A stretch of DNA of 64,000 nucleotides from Anniella stebbinsi (GCA_029215795.1 JARDYH010000007.1:72098763-72162762), one strand, 5' to 3'; shown: positions 44,575 through 55,699, numbered from the stretch's first letter. Numbers and translations: made by a program. Notes: a model not told the origin generated them from the sequence alone.

Positions 44575-45320
44575 AGTTCCAAACATCAGGGTTTGTCCGC
44601 CCGTGCTATTTCACTTAAGTTCAGCAGCCTTGGCATTTAATAGCTAAGGCTCGTGGCCTGGAGGATAGTACGGCAGACTTCTGTGTTCTTAATGCTATTA
44701 ACGGTTGGGCAAGGGTAGCTTCCCATGCCAAGGATGTTAGGCTGCCAATATCCCCGGATATTTTATTAGGGTTACATGCTCAGGGGCCGTTTCCGTGCCA
44801 CTCGCAATTCGAGTCCGTCTTATTTCATGCAGCAGCGCTAACAACCTTTCGGGGTATTCCGCATTTCTGAGGTTTTAGCCTCATCTAAAAAGGACATCTC
44901 CACTGGGGCATTGCTACGGTCCGATCTTCATTTAGAGAACGGAAGGCTTGCTTACTCTTACGTACCTCCAAAACGGACCAGAAGGGCAAGGGATGTTTGG
45001 TCACCCTATTCCATGCTGCTAATGTGGAATTATGCCCGATACGGGCATTGGCTAATTTCATGGCTTTGCATAGAGACTCTGCGGGTCTCCTGTTTTGTCA
45101 CCAGGACCTCACCCCCCTTACCAAATACCAATACTGGGCTATAGCAAGGAAGGCTCTGGATGGATTGGGCCTGCACGCAGCACTATGTGGCACACACTCT
45201 TTTCCCATCAGGGCAGCCTCCACGGCCGCAGCCCTGGGGTTTCCCCCTTCGCAAATACAGGCTCTAGGTAGATGGCGTTCTACCGCGTTCAAGTCATACG
45301 TGAGGCCTATGGCTCGCTAA
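44575..45320 (+). pseudogene. DIRS-like tyrosine recombinase
   Basis: Plus-strand frames read KARGLEDSTADFCVLNAING, CPIRALANFMALHRDSAGLL, then GTHSFPIRAASTAAALG and QALGRWRSTAFKSYVR. This is the C-terminal recombinase core, with the nucleophilic Tyr in KSYV. The usual HSFRxG reads HSFPIR here, so the catalytic Arg is replaced. Frameshifts occur near 44870-44990. Confidence 0.75.
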
Positions 45321-45359
45321 TGGATGTACGGCAGGTGGCTAACATCTTCATGTTTGTTT

Positions 45360-46010
45360 TAGATTGGCCAGTGGCTACGGCACCCGTGCGGGTTTCCATA
45401 TGCGGCCACAGCATGGTCTTCTGGGCCAGCAAGCATGCAGCCAACTCTGGCTTTGGATCGTAGCTCGGCCTGAGTCAACACGCTGCCATTCGTTGGCTGG
45501 AAAACATGGTATGCGGTGGGATAATCTCATCCACACCTTGCTGCAGCTTTACTCTGCTTGGCTCCCCCCACAGGTTCTGCTTATTCATTTAGGGGGGAGC
45601 AACTTGGGCTTAATGAAGGGCAAGGCCCTCATGTTGCAAGCTTTGGCTGATTTTCAGCACATACGCAAGTGCTGGCCCAGCATACGGATCATTTGGTCCT
45701 GCATTTTGCCCCGGCTACACTGGAGGGTGTCCAGTGACCCCATTGCTATTGAGAAGGCGTGAAAATGGGTCAATACGGAGATTTTTAAAGCCCTGGCACA
45801 GCACGGGGACATTAGCATTAAACACCCTAATATCTGCCGTTCTCGGAGGGAGCTGTATAGGCGCGACGGGGTAAACCTGTCTCAGCCTGGTAATTATTTA
45901 TTCCTCGCAGACATTCCGAAGGGCTACAAAGAGCAATTCTTTCGGGGGGAGGGGGAGGGGGAGGGGGAGACTAAGCTAAGGCTTGTCTCCCCCTGTGGCG
46001 GTAGGAGCGG
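45360..46010 (+). pseudogene. SGNH-hydrolase-like ORF of the DIRS-like element
   Basis: Two overlapping frames give ICGHSMVFWASKHAA (block I, with Ser), GMRWDNLIHTLLQL, VLLIHLGGSNLGLMKGKAL (block with Gly and Asn), IRIIWSCILPRLHWR and YRRDGVNLSQPGNYLFL. In this family the last block is usually DGVHLS; here the catalytic His is Asn. An in-frame stop lies at 45760 and a frameshift at about 45450. Such a hydrolase ORF downstream of the recombinase is known from some vertebrate DIRS/Ngaro-type elements. Confidence 0.65.
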
Positions 46011-46540
46011 GCATTTTTATGTTTTTGTTAATGGTGAGCATTCACAGGCACGGTTCAAGTGATTGGTAACGCCTGAGGACCATCCACTGAGAGCCCTGCG
46101 GCATCAGTTGGGGGGATAAGGCTTACCTTTGGGGCCAACCCTTCTCGTCTACTCGGAGCCTTGCGGCACGAGGGGAGACGACACCGGAAGGCCCTCCACC
46201 CCAGATTGGGGAAGCTCGAGGAACGGCGAAAGTACAAGTGCCACTTCCCGGGCTGTGAATGCCTCGCCCGATCCCTTTAATGGCCTGGTTGGCCATGGCA
46301 AAATGCCCGCTTAGGTTCTCCTCCCCCCTTTCTGCTTATTGGTAAATAAATAAAGTGGCCCTTGTTTAAATCCCAACTCTGGTGTCGCCTCGTTATTTCT
46401 CATCCTTCGCTCCGCAAACAGATGTTGGAATAATCTGCAAGGCCCTGCTTCCCCTTTCACACATTCATTCTGGATGCCCGAAAGGGCGTTACAATGTCCA
46501 GATATGCAACTACTCTACTGTATAGATTGTATCTGTCATG

Positions 46541-48605
46541 GGCTCTGCACAATTAATCTTTCCCTTAAAATGCCCAATCTATCTATAATAGCTTTTTGCT
46601 CAATTTGGGGCAACTGATTGAATGAACCTATTAACTGCTCTTCTTCAATGACCCTGGAATTATTAAATGGGTCATGAGAGCAATCTTTCTCAGAGGTATT
46701 CATCGATACAGGATGTAACTGAGTATCCTGATGTTCCTTACTGAAGGATATCATTTCTTTTGAGGTCCGATTCTCAGTCAGAAGGGATGACCTAGGATAG
46801 TATCTTCCCAAACCCTGGGAGTTATTCAGAGTCAAAAGTGGTTTCCTCACTGTATCCAGAAACACTCGATTAGGTAGCACACCTAACCTGGCCAAAAATT
46901 CCTTCCTTTTCAGTAATAGAGTTGGAATTCTGTCTGAGCTAAATACCAAGATGTATTTTTGTATTTGAGGAGGGGCATATAACACTTTGATGAATGAAAG
47001 ATCAATTTCCTTCATTGGTAAATGTAATAAGGTGCTAAGATGTTTCAAAGCATAGGTCATCGTGTTCCATGAGAAAGTACATTCTTCATAGGGATAAACA
47101 GTTAGAGCAACCTTTTTAACCTGAAGAAGTAGATTTGGGTCCATTGAGAAACTCTTCTTAACTATGGGAGGTTGGAGGGATATATCAGCTTCCTTCCTAT
47201 TTGGTATTTTAATACCATCCCACTTCTCAGTAGTTAGCTTACTGAGAAGCAGAGCTTTCCCTTTTCATAACAGATATAAGGGTATCTACGTTATTTGAAA
47301 TTCTTTTGAGCTCTGTATAAATACCTTGAACTGTTTTGGCCACCAAATTAGATTGCTCTGCTAGAAGTGCACTGTCACTAAGAGAAGTAATAGACTTATT
47401 AATATTCTCATGTCTGCTCCCACTTGCATAGTTATTAGTAGTAGTATTTCCGGTATGTGGTTGCTGAAGCTCTAAACTTTCAATTTCAATTTCTAAAACA
47501 TCAAATCTATTAAAAGTGGGAATCATAGGTTTACTATCATCTATTACCAACTTATCAGATCTAAAAAACTCATCAATTTTAAGCTGTTTGGTATGAGGGG
47601 GAGAACACTGATTAGAATTACTTTGGGAACGCTTTCTGGAACCCATTTCATTTAACATTCAAACAATTAAAATACTCAGACCTAAATATATATATGAGTA
47701 CATATAATCAAACACTAAACCTCCCGGAATTGGATTTTAGAACAATCAAACGAAAATACTTTAGCAAATATATTAACTTAAAGTCTATTAGTTTGTCTGG
47801 AATCTGCCCATCCCAAGTGAAATAATAAACTAACAGGAGCAAAAAAGACAGAAGTACATACCCCCATTAATGAGTCCAAGGTCCCAAAGAAAATATCAAA
47901 CTGAGGCTCAATACTAAGATGAGTAAAGGTTCTTTGTATTTCTCTCCAAACTCTTCAAGGCCTCTTCAGGATCACATTCCTTTCACTCCACCAACTGAAA
48001 TTTGTCAAAAGGGTATTACAGCTTTCCAAGGACACCCTGCCTGACCAGCCCCCTGTAAATCAGTCAGGCATGTCCTCTTCTTGGTCAAGGTGTAAACTCT
48101 TTAGGGCAGCAAACCACACTCGTCGAGCCGCAATTCCAAAGCGTCAACCAGATGACCTGCTTCCAGGGAGCGACGAATAGCTCTAATATGTCCTCCTTTG
48201 GAGCCTGGAGATTCACGATCCTTGACTCCACGTAGGGTCCTTCCTCTTCAACTGATTAATAAGTTAGGGTATCGACATGGAATTCTGAACCTCTGTTCAT
48301 CATCTCTTCTATAAGTCCCAGCAGAAAAAACTATCAATGGTTGTAAGCCAGGAGTAGGAATGTTTGTGTAACTTTACACGGCTTAAGTTGTAAGTAAACC
48401 AGGAAACAGTTCCTTCTCCAGGTCTTTTAGATTCCTTGACCTCTCTATTGTTCAAGTTTTATCATTGTTATTTTTACTCTCTCGATGTGGTTAGCAGGAA
48501 CCAGCAGAAAAAGTTTACAAATAAAATTCAATTATGCTAAAATAAACAATGACAACAGCAGGACTCAAATAGCTCCGCAGCTTGGAAATAAAACAAAGGC
48601 AGGAT
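46541..48605 (-). mobile_element. Unclassified insertion with two ORF1-like reading frames
   Basis: Present in intron 1 of copy D but absent from F, where GTCATGGGCAGGACCTACAC is continuous at about 61880. The left junction is at TCATGGG (46540) and the right near 48605. Minus-strand ORF 47239-47658 (KRSQSNSNQCSPPHTKQLKI, then a coiled-coil-like C-terminus) and ORF 46536-47144 (YPYEECTFSWNTMTYALKHL, LLLKRKEFLARLGVLPNRVF) look like one retrotransposon ORF1 broken by a frameshift. No RT is present, and the second ORF runs to the junction, so the 3' part is missing. 47670-48605 would be its 5' leader. I do not recognise the family. Confidence 0.55.
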
Positions 48606-48609
48606 CTAC

Positions 48610-48780
48610 ACTAGTGCTTTAAAACAGTTTATAACAGTAGTGACAACTGTTGGGGCCAAGGGCACACTTCATACACAATTTTAAACCTGTTTTCAACATG
48701 TCATATCCTGCTTGGTGTAGATCTGGCCATCCAGCCAACTCATCCTAGGAAGTGTAGTTCTTGAAAGGGCTTAATAAATC
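48610..48780. repeat. MITE with GGCAGGATCTACAC / GTGTAGATCTGGCC ends
   Basis: GGCAGGATCTACACTAGTGC at the left and GGTGTAGATCTGGCC at the right are inverted. Related sequence occurs at 61885-62010, 38825-38930 and 50690-50800. Part of it is also the region into which the L1 in copy C inserted. Confidence 0.5.
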
Positions 48781-48914
48781 CGAATCAGAAATTACAATTT
48801 CCAGAACTCGTTATTAGGTTAGGATATCTATATACCGCCCTTCATAATCTATATGCTACCCTCCCCAGGTGCCTCCTCCCCATGAAGAACCCAGGACTTC
48901 TGGTTCATACTCAC

Positions 48915-48963
48915 CTGGAGAAAACAAGGCCAAAAGGAGGCAAGTGTTCAGGAGTGCCTTCAT
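48915..48963 (-). CDS. Copy D exon 1 (start and signal peptide)
   Basis: 49 nt, ATG at 48963, donor CCAG/GTGAGT. Encodes MKALLNTCLLLALFSP, a typical signal peptide homologous to copy B. Confidence 0.85.
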
Positions 48964-49051
48964 AGCAGTGTGGAGCTCAGGAGCCAGGGACAACTTTCCA
49001 CAGACCTGGATCAACCAAGGCGACTGAAGTCAAAGGGGACGTCTGCAGTGC

Positions 49052-49059
49052 AATTTATA
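49052..49059 (-). promoter_or_regulatory. TATA box of copy D
   Basis: TATAAATT on the minus strand, 96 bp upstream of the ATG and in the same place as in copy B. The flank to about 49440 is conserved with B. Confidence 0.65.
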
Positions 49060-49440
49060 GGCCAGGGAGCAGACCCAAAGGGCCAAAGCTGGGGGAACAA
49101 CTGGTTTGGGAAGATGCAGGAAATGACTTCAAATGAGTTTCTGTATTTTCCCAGAAATGCCATCACATGATACAGGTATCCAGACTTCAGTGATGGAAAC
49201 TGGTGGGATGGTTTCTGGAACCACATGAAATTTCTCCAGGTGGTCCATCCAGTCTAGCCTAAAACCAGTTTCTTCACTCTGGATGCTGGAAAACATATCT
49301 ACGAACACCTCCAAGGGCCTCTAATTATACATCACATGTTCTGCTGTTCCTGGCAATCTGGTGCCTTGGGATCTACTGGAAGAACTGATTGCCACAAAGT
49401 GAGAGTCAGGCTGGAAGCATGTAAAGAAAACGTTTTTTCT

Positions 49441-49685
49441 TGTTAAGGGAGGACTGCTGGGCTTTCTTGGTCATTGCTGTTTCTCAGCTCTCTCTTTGCT
49501 ACTGCGCTGGCTGCTATTCCCTCAGTGTGTGTCTTCCCTTAGTGGGCCTCTTCAGAAGACACCTGAATCTCTGCTGGTTAAGGCTTTTGGTTAATCAGCA
49601 GGGAATAAGGTGTCTTGTGTGCTGCATTTTGCTAAACCCTGCTCACTTACGAACCATAGTCAGACCAACTGCAGCAGGGTTAGTG
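49441..49685. other. No gene recognised
   Basis: Region between the copy D upstream flank and the hAT-like element. The open frame 49440-49781 crosses into the element and has no motif. Confidence 0.3.
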
Positions 49686-49693
49686 GCTCTAAC

Positions 49694-50398
49694 TAGGGAT
49701 GTGTATCGTATCTTTAAAATGTACGCTAACAATACGATAAGGTCATTATTGTGCATGTGTTTAACGATGACGATGCGATAGAAAAACCTACGATAATCAT
49801 TGGAAATGACAATTTTTGGGCGATTTTATGGTTTTATCGGACTGCCATAGAAATATACCTATAACTTCTGTATTTTAAAAGTTAGAGGCTTGAAGCTTGG
49901 TCACAGTGCTTATGGGGCATGCCTAAGTATGTGTGTAAAATTTGAGATTGTTCCTTCCTACCCTCGATTTTATATGATTTTATTTAAAGATCGTTTCCAT
50001 TCTGACTGGTCTGAATGAACGCACGTGGCTAGCTATCATTCTGATCTGTCAGAACTGAAACGATCTTTAATAAATGCATATAAAATTGAGGGTTGGAGGG
50101 GTCGAGCTCAAATTTGCCACATATAAAATTGTGGGTTGGAGGGATCGATCTCAAATTTTATACACATACTTAGGCATACCCCATAAGCACTGTAACCAAG
50201 TTTCAAGCCTCTCAATTTTAAAATACAGAAGTTATAGGCATTTTTCTGTTAAAATAGGGCAGCAAAAATATCGTTTTTTCATAATAATTATCATGAAGAC
50301 GATACGGTTCACCTACGATATGAATGAAGATGATAAGTTTTTTGGTCCGAAATGATGATAACAATAAACGGTGATATTTTTTGGCGTGCATACTCCTT
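49694..50398. mobile_element. hAT-like MITE, CGATA family, 705 bp
   Basis: An 8-bp duplication GCTCTAAC lies at 49686-49693 and 50399-50406. Left end TAGGGATGTGTATCGTATC; right end inverted AAGGAGTATGCACG. The interior is an inverted repeat (49900-50000 against 50080-50230; both arms contain TCAAATTTTATACACA or its complement). Confidence 0.8.
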
Positions 50399-50406
50399 GC
50401 TCTAAC

Positions 50407-50950
50407 TGTGGCTTAAAGTGTTGTGCGCGACAGCACGGCTTGTGGTTAGTGCTAACCCCAGAAAACTATAGTTTTCCTAACTAAATAGTATGGGTGTTTG
50501 TCTGAACAAGTCCTGTGTCCAATTACTCTGTAACTGCAGTACACAAGACACCCTAATCCCTGCTGCTTAACCAACAGCCCCTGCTCGCAGGGTGGCTACA
50601 TGAGCTTCCAGATGATGCCAGGTCTACTGCTGATGAAGCAGCTAAACCTGCTGAACTTCTATTTCTTTCTGTTTTAGATAGAGAGCCTATCTACACTACT
50701 GCTTTAAAATGGTTTATAACCGTTTTGACAACTGTTGAGGCCCATGACACACTCCATGTACAGTCTTCAAAACATTTTCAAAACATTTTTAAAGTGTTTT
50801 ATCTTGCGTGTGTAGAGAGGATCAGCTATGGACTGGATTCACATTCTCTGGAAATTCAGCTATCGCGTTCTGTGCAGCCCTGTTCCCTGGCCAAACGACG
50901 CTGCAGTCCCTGCCTCATGTTGAATCAGGAGGGGTTGTGATGCCTCCATC
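50407..50950. other. No gene; MITE debris
   Basis: 50690-50800 matches the GGCAGGATCTACAC MITE family. Nothing coding is recognised. Confidence 0.4.
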
Positions 50951-50954
50951 TTTT

Positions 50955-51190
50955 ATTTTATTATTTATTTATTGCATTTATATCCTGTCTATTTCCTCCT
51001 TATGGAACCCAAGGCAGTGGACATAACCCTCGTCTTCTCCATTTATCTTCAAAACAAGTCTGTAAGGTAGGCTGGGCTGAGAGCCTGTGATTGGCCCAAA
51101 GTCACTGAATGAGCCTCCAATGATCAAATGGAGACCTGAACCCGGATCTTCCAATTCCCAGTCTAACAATCTAACCACTAGACCACACTG
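50955..51190 (-). mobile_element. tRNA-derived SINE, minus strand
   Basis: The reverse complement contains TGTGGTCTAGTGGTTAGA near the head and GGCCAATCACAGGCTCTCAG, with a tail ATAAATGCAATAAATAAATA. Same family as 25437. Confidence 0.75.
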
Positions 51191-51869
51191 ATTCTCGCCT
51201 TCCCTTCAAATGCGGTCCTTTGGCTTGACACCTTTCTGTTAGAGCTGCTTTGATCATACATGTATATTCTGGCATATTTCTACACTCTGTCAACTGGAAA
51301 ATGAGATAAACACCCTTTGCTCCCATAAAGAACAAAAACACCTCTAGTTGCTTTTAAATGATTGCAGAGATGCCAGTCATGATATGGATTTGGCTATAAG
51401 ACATGGGATGGATATTCTGAGATGAAAAGAGACCAGAAAGATTCAAATTATGAAGTTTAAAAGTTTATTGGGGAAAGAAATTGTTAACAGAAAAATGGGA
51501 TTACTTATTTTCGGATGAAATGAGATGAGATCAAATCTGTTATATCGACGTAGATGAGACAGCAACATCCCACCTCCCATGGATTGAAATATTTATTGGG
51601 GGGAAAACTATACCAACACAAGTTTACTTGCCTTACCCATTTATTTTATGATTCTGTGAAAATTAATCTGTATACCTGGAGGCCCAAAATTACCATATCT
51701 AAACCCTCTTTCATCTTCCACCCTGAATCCCTCGCACCCTCTACCAGCCTCTAAAAAGAAAATGAAAGAATCGTGAATTTCAGACAGAGGTTGCTCTCAC
51801 AACTAGGGCTCCAATGACCTCCCCATTTCTGAAACACCTAGAGTACATGAGGAAGAGCATTTGATCCTC

Positions 51870-54427
51870 GTCTATCTACCACTGAAGTCTGGCTTGATTG
51901 TAGGAACTAGGGATGTGCACTGACCCCCCGGATCGGATCGGATAGCGGATCGGAATCGGACCTGGGGGGTCGGATCGGATCGGATCGGATCGGAGGATGG
52001 TCGGATCGGATCGGACCGGATGTCCGATCCGGATCGGACGCCATTTTGAATGCTTTTTCCCATAGCCAAGTATTGTTTTAAAAAAACGCCTATAACTTTT
52101 TCATTTTTAAAGATAGAAGGATGAAACTTGGTCACTTTATACACTGGTTAGGGATAGTTATCTGTGAGAAATTTCAGAAAGATTGGTGCATGCGTTTTGT
52201 GGCAATTAATTGTTTAATAAATACCCAGAAATGCCTATAACTTTGTCATTTTTAAAGTTACAAACATGAAACTTTGCCACATTGTAGGTGGTACCTTGGG
52301 ACCTATCTGTGAGAAATTTCAGAAACTTAGATGCTTGCCTTGTGTGGCAATTAATTTTAGAAAAATGGGTAGTAGTGGGGTAAATACATTTACGCCTCCC
52401 ATTTTTTTATTTTTGAAGATACAAACAGGAAACTTGGGCACATTACAGGTACCACTTGCCTTGATATGTGTGTGAAATTTCAGAAACATTGGAGCTTGCC
52501 TTGTGTGGCAATTAATTTTTGAAACAATGAGGAAAGAAACACCTATAACTTTGTCATTTTTAAAGTTACACACATGAAACTTTGCCACATTGTAGGTGGT
52601 ACCTTGGGACCTATGTGTGTGAAATTTCAGAAACATAGGTGCTTGCCTTGTGTGGCAATTAATTTTTTAATAAATACCCAGGAATGCCTATAACTTTGTC
52701 ATTTGTAAAGTTACACACATGAAACTTTGCCACATTGTAGGCGGTACCTTGGGACCTATGTGTGTAAAATTTCAGAAACGTAGGTGCTTGTATTGTGTGG
52801 CAATTAATTTTTGAAACAATGAGGGATTCATTGGACAGCACTTGCCCATAGGGATTCATTGGACAGTACTTTCCTATAGGAAATCATTGGAAAGCACTTG
52901 CCCATAGAAAATCATTGGAAAGCACTTGCCCATTGAGAAATACAGTTATGCCTCCCACTTTTTTATTTTTGAAGATACAAACAGGAAACTTGGGCACATT
53001 GTAGACTAGTTAGGGATAGTTATCTGTGAGAAATTTCAGAAAGATTGGTGCATGCGTTTTGTGGCAATTAATTTTTTAATAAATACCCAGGAATGCCTAT
53101 AACTTTGTCATTTTTAAAGTTACATACATGAAACTTTGCCACATTGTAGGTGGTACCTTGGGACCTATGTGTGTAAAATTTCAAAAACGTAGGTGCTTGC
53201 CTTGTATGGCAATTAATTTTAGAAAAATGGGTAGTAGTGGGGTAAATACATTTACGCCTCCCATTTTTTTATTTTTAAAGATACAAACAGGAAACATGGG
53301 CACATTACAGGGAACACTTCACTTGATATGTGTGTAAAATTTCAGAATGATAGGTCCAGGCATTTGGTGGCAAGGTGTCTGCACACACCACTTTGAAGAC
53401 TGTAGAAAATTTCTCCCGTAACGATCCTAGCGAGAGAGAGTGATCCTAGGCTCAGCCGTTCTGCTTAAGTAAAAAGGGAAAGTATCAATCAAAGCAGACA
53501 CGAGCCAAGTGCTACTTTGTTTCGCCTTTTGTAATGGATACTACCTCAGTTGCAGCCAAGCGTGCAAGGATCAAAGAGATGAGAGAAAGTGTTTCCTTCT
53601 TCTTCCCGGGAGGTGGGAGGGTGCAATTGACAGCCCCAGCCTCTGTGTAAAAAAGGTTAATAACTTTTAATCTGAAAAATTCGTAGCCACCAAATGCCTG
53701 GACCTATCATTCTGAAATTTTACACACATATCAAGTGAAGTGTTCCCTGTAATGTGCCCATGTTTCCTGTTTGTATCTTTAAAAATAAAAAAATGGGAGG
53801 CGTAAATGTATTTACCCCACTACTACCCATTTTTCTAAAATTAATTGCCATACAAGGCAAGCACCTACGTTTTTGAAATTTTACACACATAGGTCCCAAG
53901 GTACCACCTACAATGTGGCAAAGTTTCATGTTTGTAACTTTAAAAATGACAAAGTTATAGGCATTTCTGGGTATTTATTAAACAATTAATTGCCACAAAA
54001 CGCATGCACCAATCTTTCTGAAATTTCTCACAGATAACTATCCCTAACCAGTGTATAATGTGCCCAAGTTTCATCCTTCTATCTTTAAAAATGAAAAAGT
54101 TATAGGCGTTTTTTTAAAACAATACTTGGCTATGGGAAAAAGCATTCAAAATGGCGTCCGATCCGGATCGGACCTCGTCGGAACGGATCGGATCGGATCG
54201 GAGGTTGATCAGATCAGATCGGATCAGATCGGATTTTCCCGATTTTGGGGCAGATCGGATTCGGATCGTGGATCGGATCCGATCCGATGCACACCCCTAG
54301 TAGGAACCCTGGGCACGACTGCATTCCTGTTTGATGATGTTTACTGTGAAATAGTCCACAGCTGTTGTCTTTCCAGTACGGTAGTCACAGAAGTCCTTTG
54401 TTGCACAGCCATGTAAAACAAAGCTCT
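51870..54427 (-). pseudogene. Relic E: exon 5 split by a hAT-like foldback element
   Basis: 51600-51907 matches the 3' UTR and C-terminal coding end of copy F exon 5. 54300-54427 matches the middle of that exon (GGCTGTGCAACAAAGGACTT on the minus strand). The 2392-bp element lies between. At 54427 the exon breaks off (its 5' half is missing) and continues into the AAAGCCCAAC repeat found upstream of C and F exon 5. Non-functional. Confidence 0.75.
51908..54299. mobile_element. hAT-like long inverted-repeat element (GGATCGGATCGG arms)
   Basis: A perfect 8-bp duplication GTAGGAAC lies at 51900-51907 and 54300-54307. Terminal repeats are TAGGGATGTGCA and its near complement TGCACACCCCTA. Both ends carry GGATC reiterations. 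The arms at about 53000-53365 and 53690-54050 are almost identical inverted copies, so the same 69-codon frame appears on both strands (53128-53337 plus, 53720-53929 minus). The left arm also contains tandem copies of a roughly 150-bp module (near 52060, 52210, 52540, 52690, 53090). No transposase. Confidence 0.85.
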
Positions 54428-54429
54428 AG

Positions 54430-54570
54430 GCATGCAGTGAAAGCCCAACAGGAACTGGGAGACCACAGCCTTCCAGCGTCCGCCCCCTCAGACCCAGTTG
54501 GGTGCTCCCAACATGAGCGCAGACCCCCACCAGCAGCCACCTGCCCACCATGCTGAAAATGTGCACTTCT
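54430..54570. repeat. Repeat shared upstream of exon 5 in C, E and F
   Basis: AGTGAAAGCCCAACAGGAAC through CACCAGCAGCCACCTGCCC. Also at 28785-28935 and 56025-56160. The 99-codon minus-strand frame seen in two of them comes from this duplication. Confidence 0.6.
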
Positions 54571-54779
54571 CCTTCTTGCATTAATGGCTCAGTATGGATC
54601 CAGTGTGATTGCTTGGCCCATCCTCCCTGACAAGGTGGTCTGCTCTTCTAAATTCTGCTCGACGTGAGAGGGACTATGTGATCCAGAAGGGTGGTTTAAT
54701 GGGGGAGAAAATGAGAAAATAAATTAGTAAATGATTAGTAAACGCCAGCCTTTTCCATTGCACTTCTACCTGCGGAAAG

Positions 54780-54850
54780 CAAGCCAGAATGTGAGAAACC
54801 ATGCAGCTCGTTTCTACTTTGCAATTTGACTCATGTGCAGAGATGTAAGT
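54780..54850 (-). pseudogene. Relic E exon 4 remnant
   Basis: Only the 3' boundary of exon 4 is recognisable (minus strand CTTACATCTCTGCACATGAG). The donor reads ATGAGT as in copy D. The rest of the exon is replaced by a LINE fragment. Confidence 0.5.
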
Positions 54851-54884
54851 CTCATTAGAATGCAGGCAAGTTTGTACATGGGTC

Positions 54885-55125
54885 TAACAAGAGCACATCA
54901 TGTAACAACACCATTCTGTCTCCCTGTGACAACTGGATCAGGTGAGGCTGTGCAGGTCCTGGACTGGCGCCTAGACTCAGAAATGGGCTAGATGACGGCC
55001 AATTAACTGAAAGTGAATCATGGCTAGATTGAAGCCCTGCATGAGCTTCCAGATGATGCCAGATTTGCTGCTGATGAAGCAGCTAAACCTGCTGTACTTG
55101 TATTTCTTTCTGTTTTAGACAGATA
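54885..55125 (+). pseudogene. CR1/L2-type LINE fragment
   Basis: GAGCACATCATGTAACAACA through GGATCAGGTGAGGCTGTGC encodes the RT segment SGEAVQVLDWxLDSEMG. A fuller version begins at 62865. Confidence 0.7.
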
Positions 55126-55145
55126 TGGGCTGGATTCACGTTAGG

Positions 55146-55447
55146 GAGGTGCACGCCTCAAATTATCGTATCGTATCGTCCTCGGAATTTCGGACCAAAA
55201 AAATTATCATCTCCGATAATATCGTAGGTGATTCGTATCGTATTGTATCTCCAATAATTATCGGAAATACGATGTTATATCGTTTCTACATTTTGCCCTA
55301 GAGAGAGTTGCTTTTGAGTCTGAAAGGCCTAAAACTTCTTCATTTTCCAAGTTACAGGTATGAAACTTGGTCACAGTGCAGACTGAGTGTTGCTAGTCAT
55401 GTGTCCCAAATTACAGAACAATCAGTGCAAGCGTTACTTGGAAGTAA
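55146..55447. mobile_element. Truncated hAT-like element (CGATA arms)
   Basis: Begins TAGGGAGGTGCACG with ATCGTATCGTATCG, and matches the left part of 18368-20772 through TTACTTGGAAGTAAG. It stops at 55447, where copy F 3' sequence begins; no right end is seen. Confidence 0.7.
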
Positions 55448-55699
55448 GTTGTTGCTATACCAATTTATTTTTTGATTCTGTGAAAATCAATCTGTATATC
55501 AGGAGGCCCAAAATCAGCATATCTAAACCCTCTTTCAGCTTCCACCCTGAATCTCTCACACCCTCCACCAGCCTCTAAAAAGAAAATGAAAGAATTGGGA
55601 ATCTCAGGAAGTGGCTGCTCTTACCACTAGGGCTCCAATATCCTCCCCACTTCTAAAGCAACTAGAAAGCATGGGGAAGAGCATTTCACCCTTTATCAA

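Larger units (their letters stand above)
40434..46418 (+). mobile_element. DIRS/Ngaro-like tyrosine-recombinase retrotransposon
   Basis: About 6 kb lying in intron 1 of copy D. Flanking host sequence TGCAGAGAAA (left) and AAACAGATGTTGG (right) is contiguous in copy F (61265-61280), so the ends are 40434 and 46418 within a few bases, with at most a 3-bp repeat. That fits recombinase-mediated insertion without target duplication. Contents in order: GC-rich 5' region with TATTTAA (40560-40570), gag, a remnant of RT, RNase H, tyrosine recombinase, SGNH-hydrolase-like ORF, and a 3' end with AATAAATAAAG at 46344. All ORFs carry stops or frameshifts. A tRNA SINE (41510-41680) and an L2-like tail (42253-42345) are inserted in it. 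Confidence 0.8.
37285..48963 (-). pseudogene. Copy D: PLI-gamma-like LU gene, exons 1-4, no proper exon 5
   Basis: Exons 48915-48963, 39593-39718, 38570-38719 and 37285-37428 are open, in phase 1, and have a TATA promoter. The exon 4 donor is ATGAGT instead of GTGAGT. Read-through adds two codons and then hits TGA, giving a protein with LU1 but only half of LU2. No exon 5 of its own follows; beyond 37195 the sequence switches to intron 1 of relic C. Intron 1 contains a DIRS-like element (40434-46418) and another 2-kb insertion (46541-48605). Could be a transcribed one-and-a-half-domain gene or a recent pseudogene. Confidence 0.7.

Noticed and set aside
53128..53929. Identical 69-codon ORFs on opposite strands
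   Set aside because: They are the two arms of an inverted repeat in a hAT-like element. No start context or family match.
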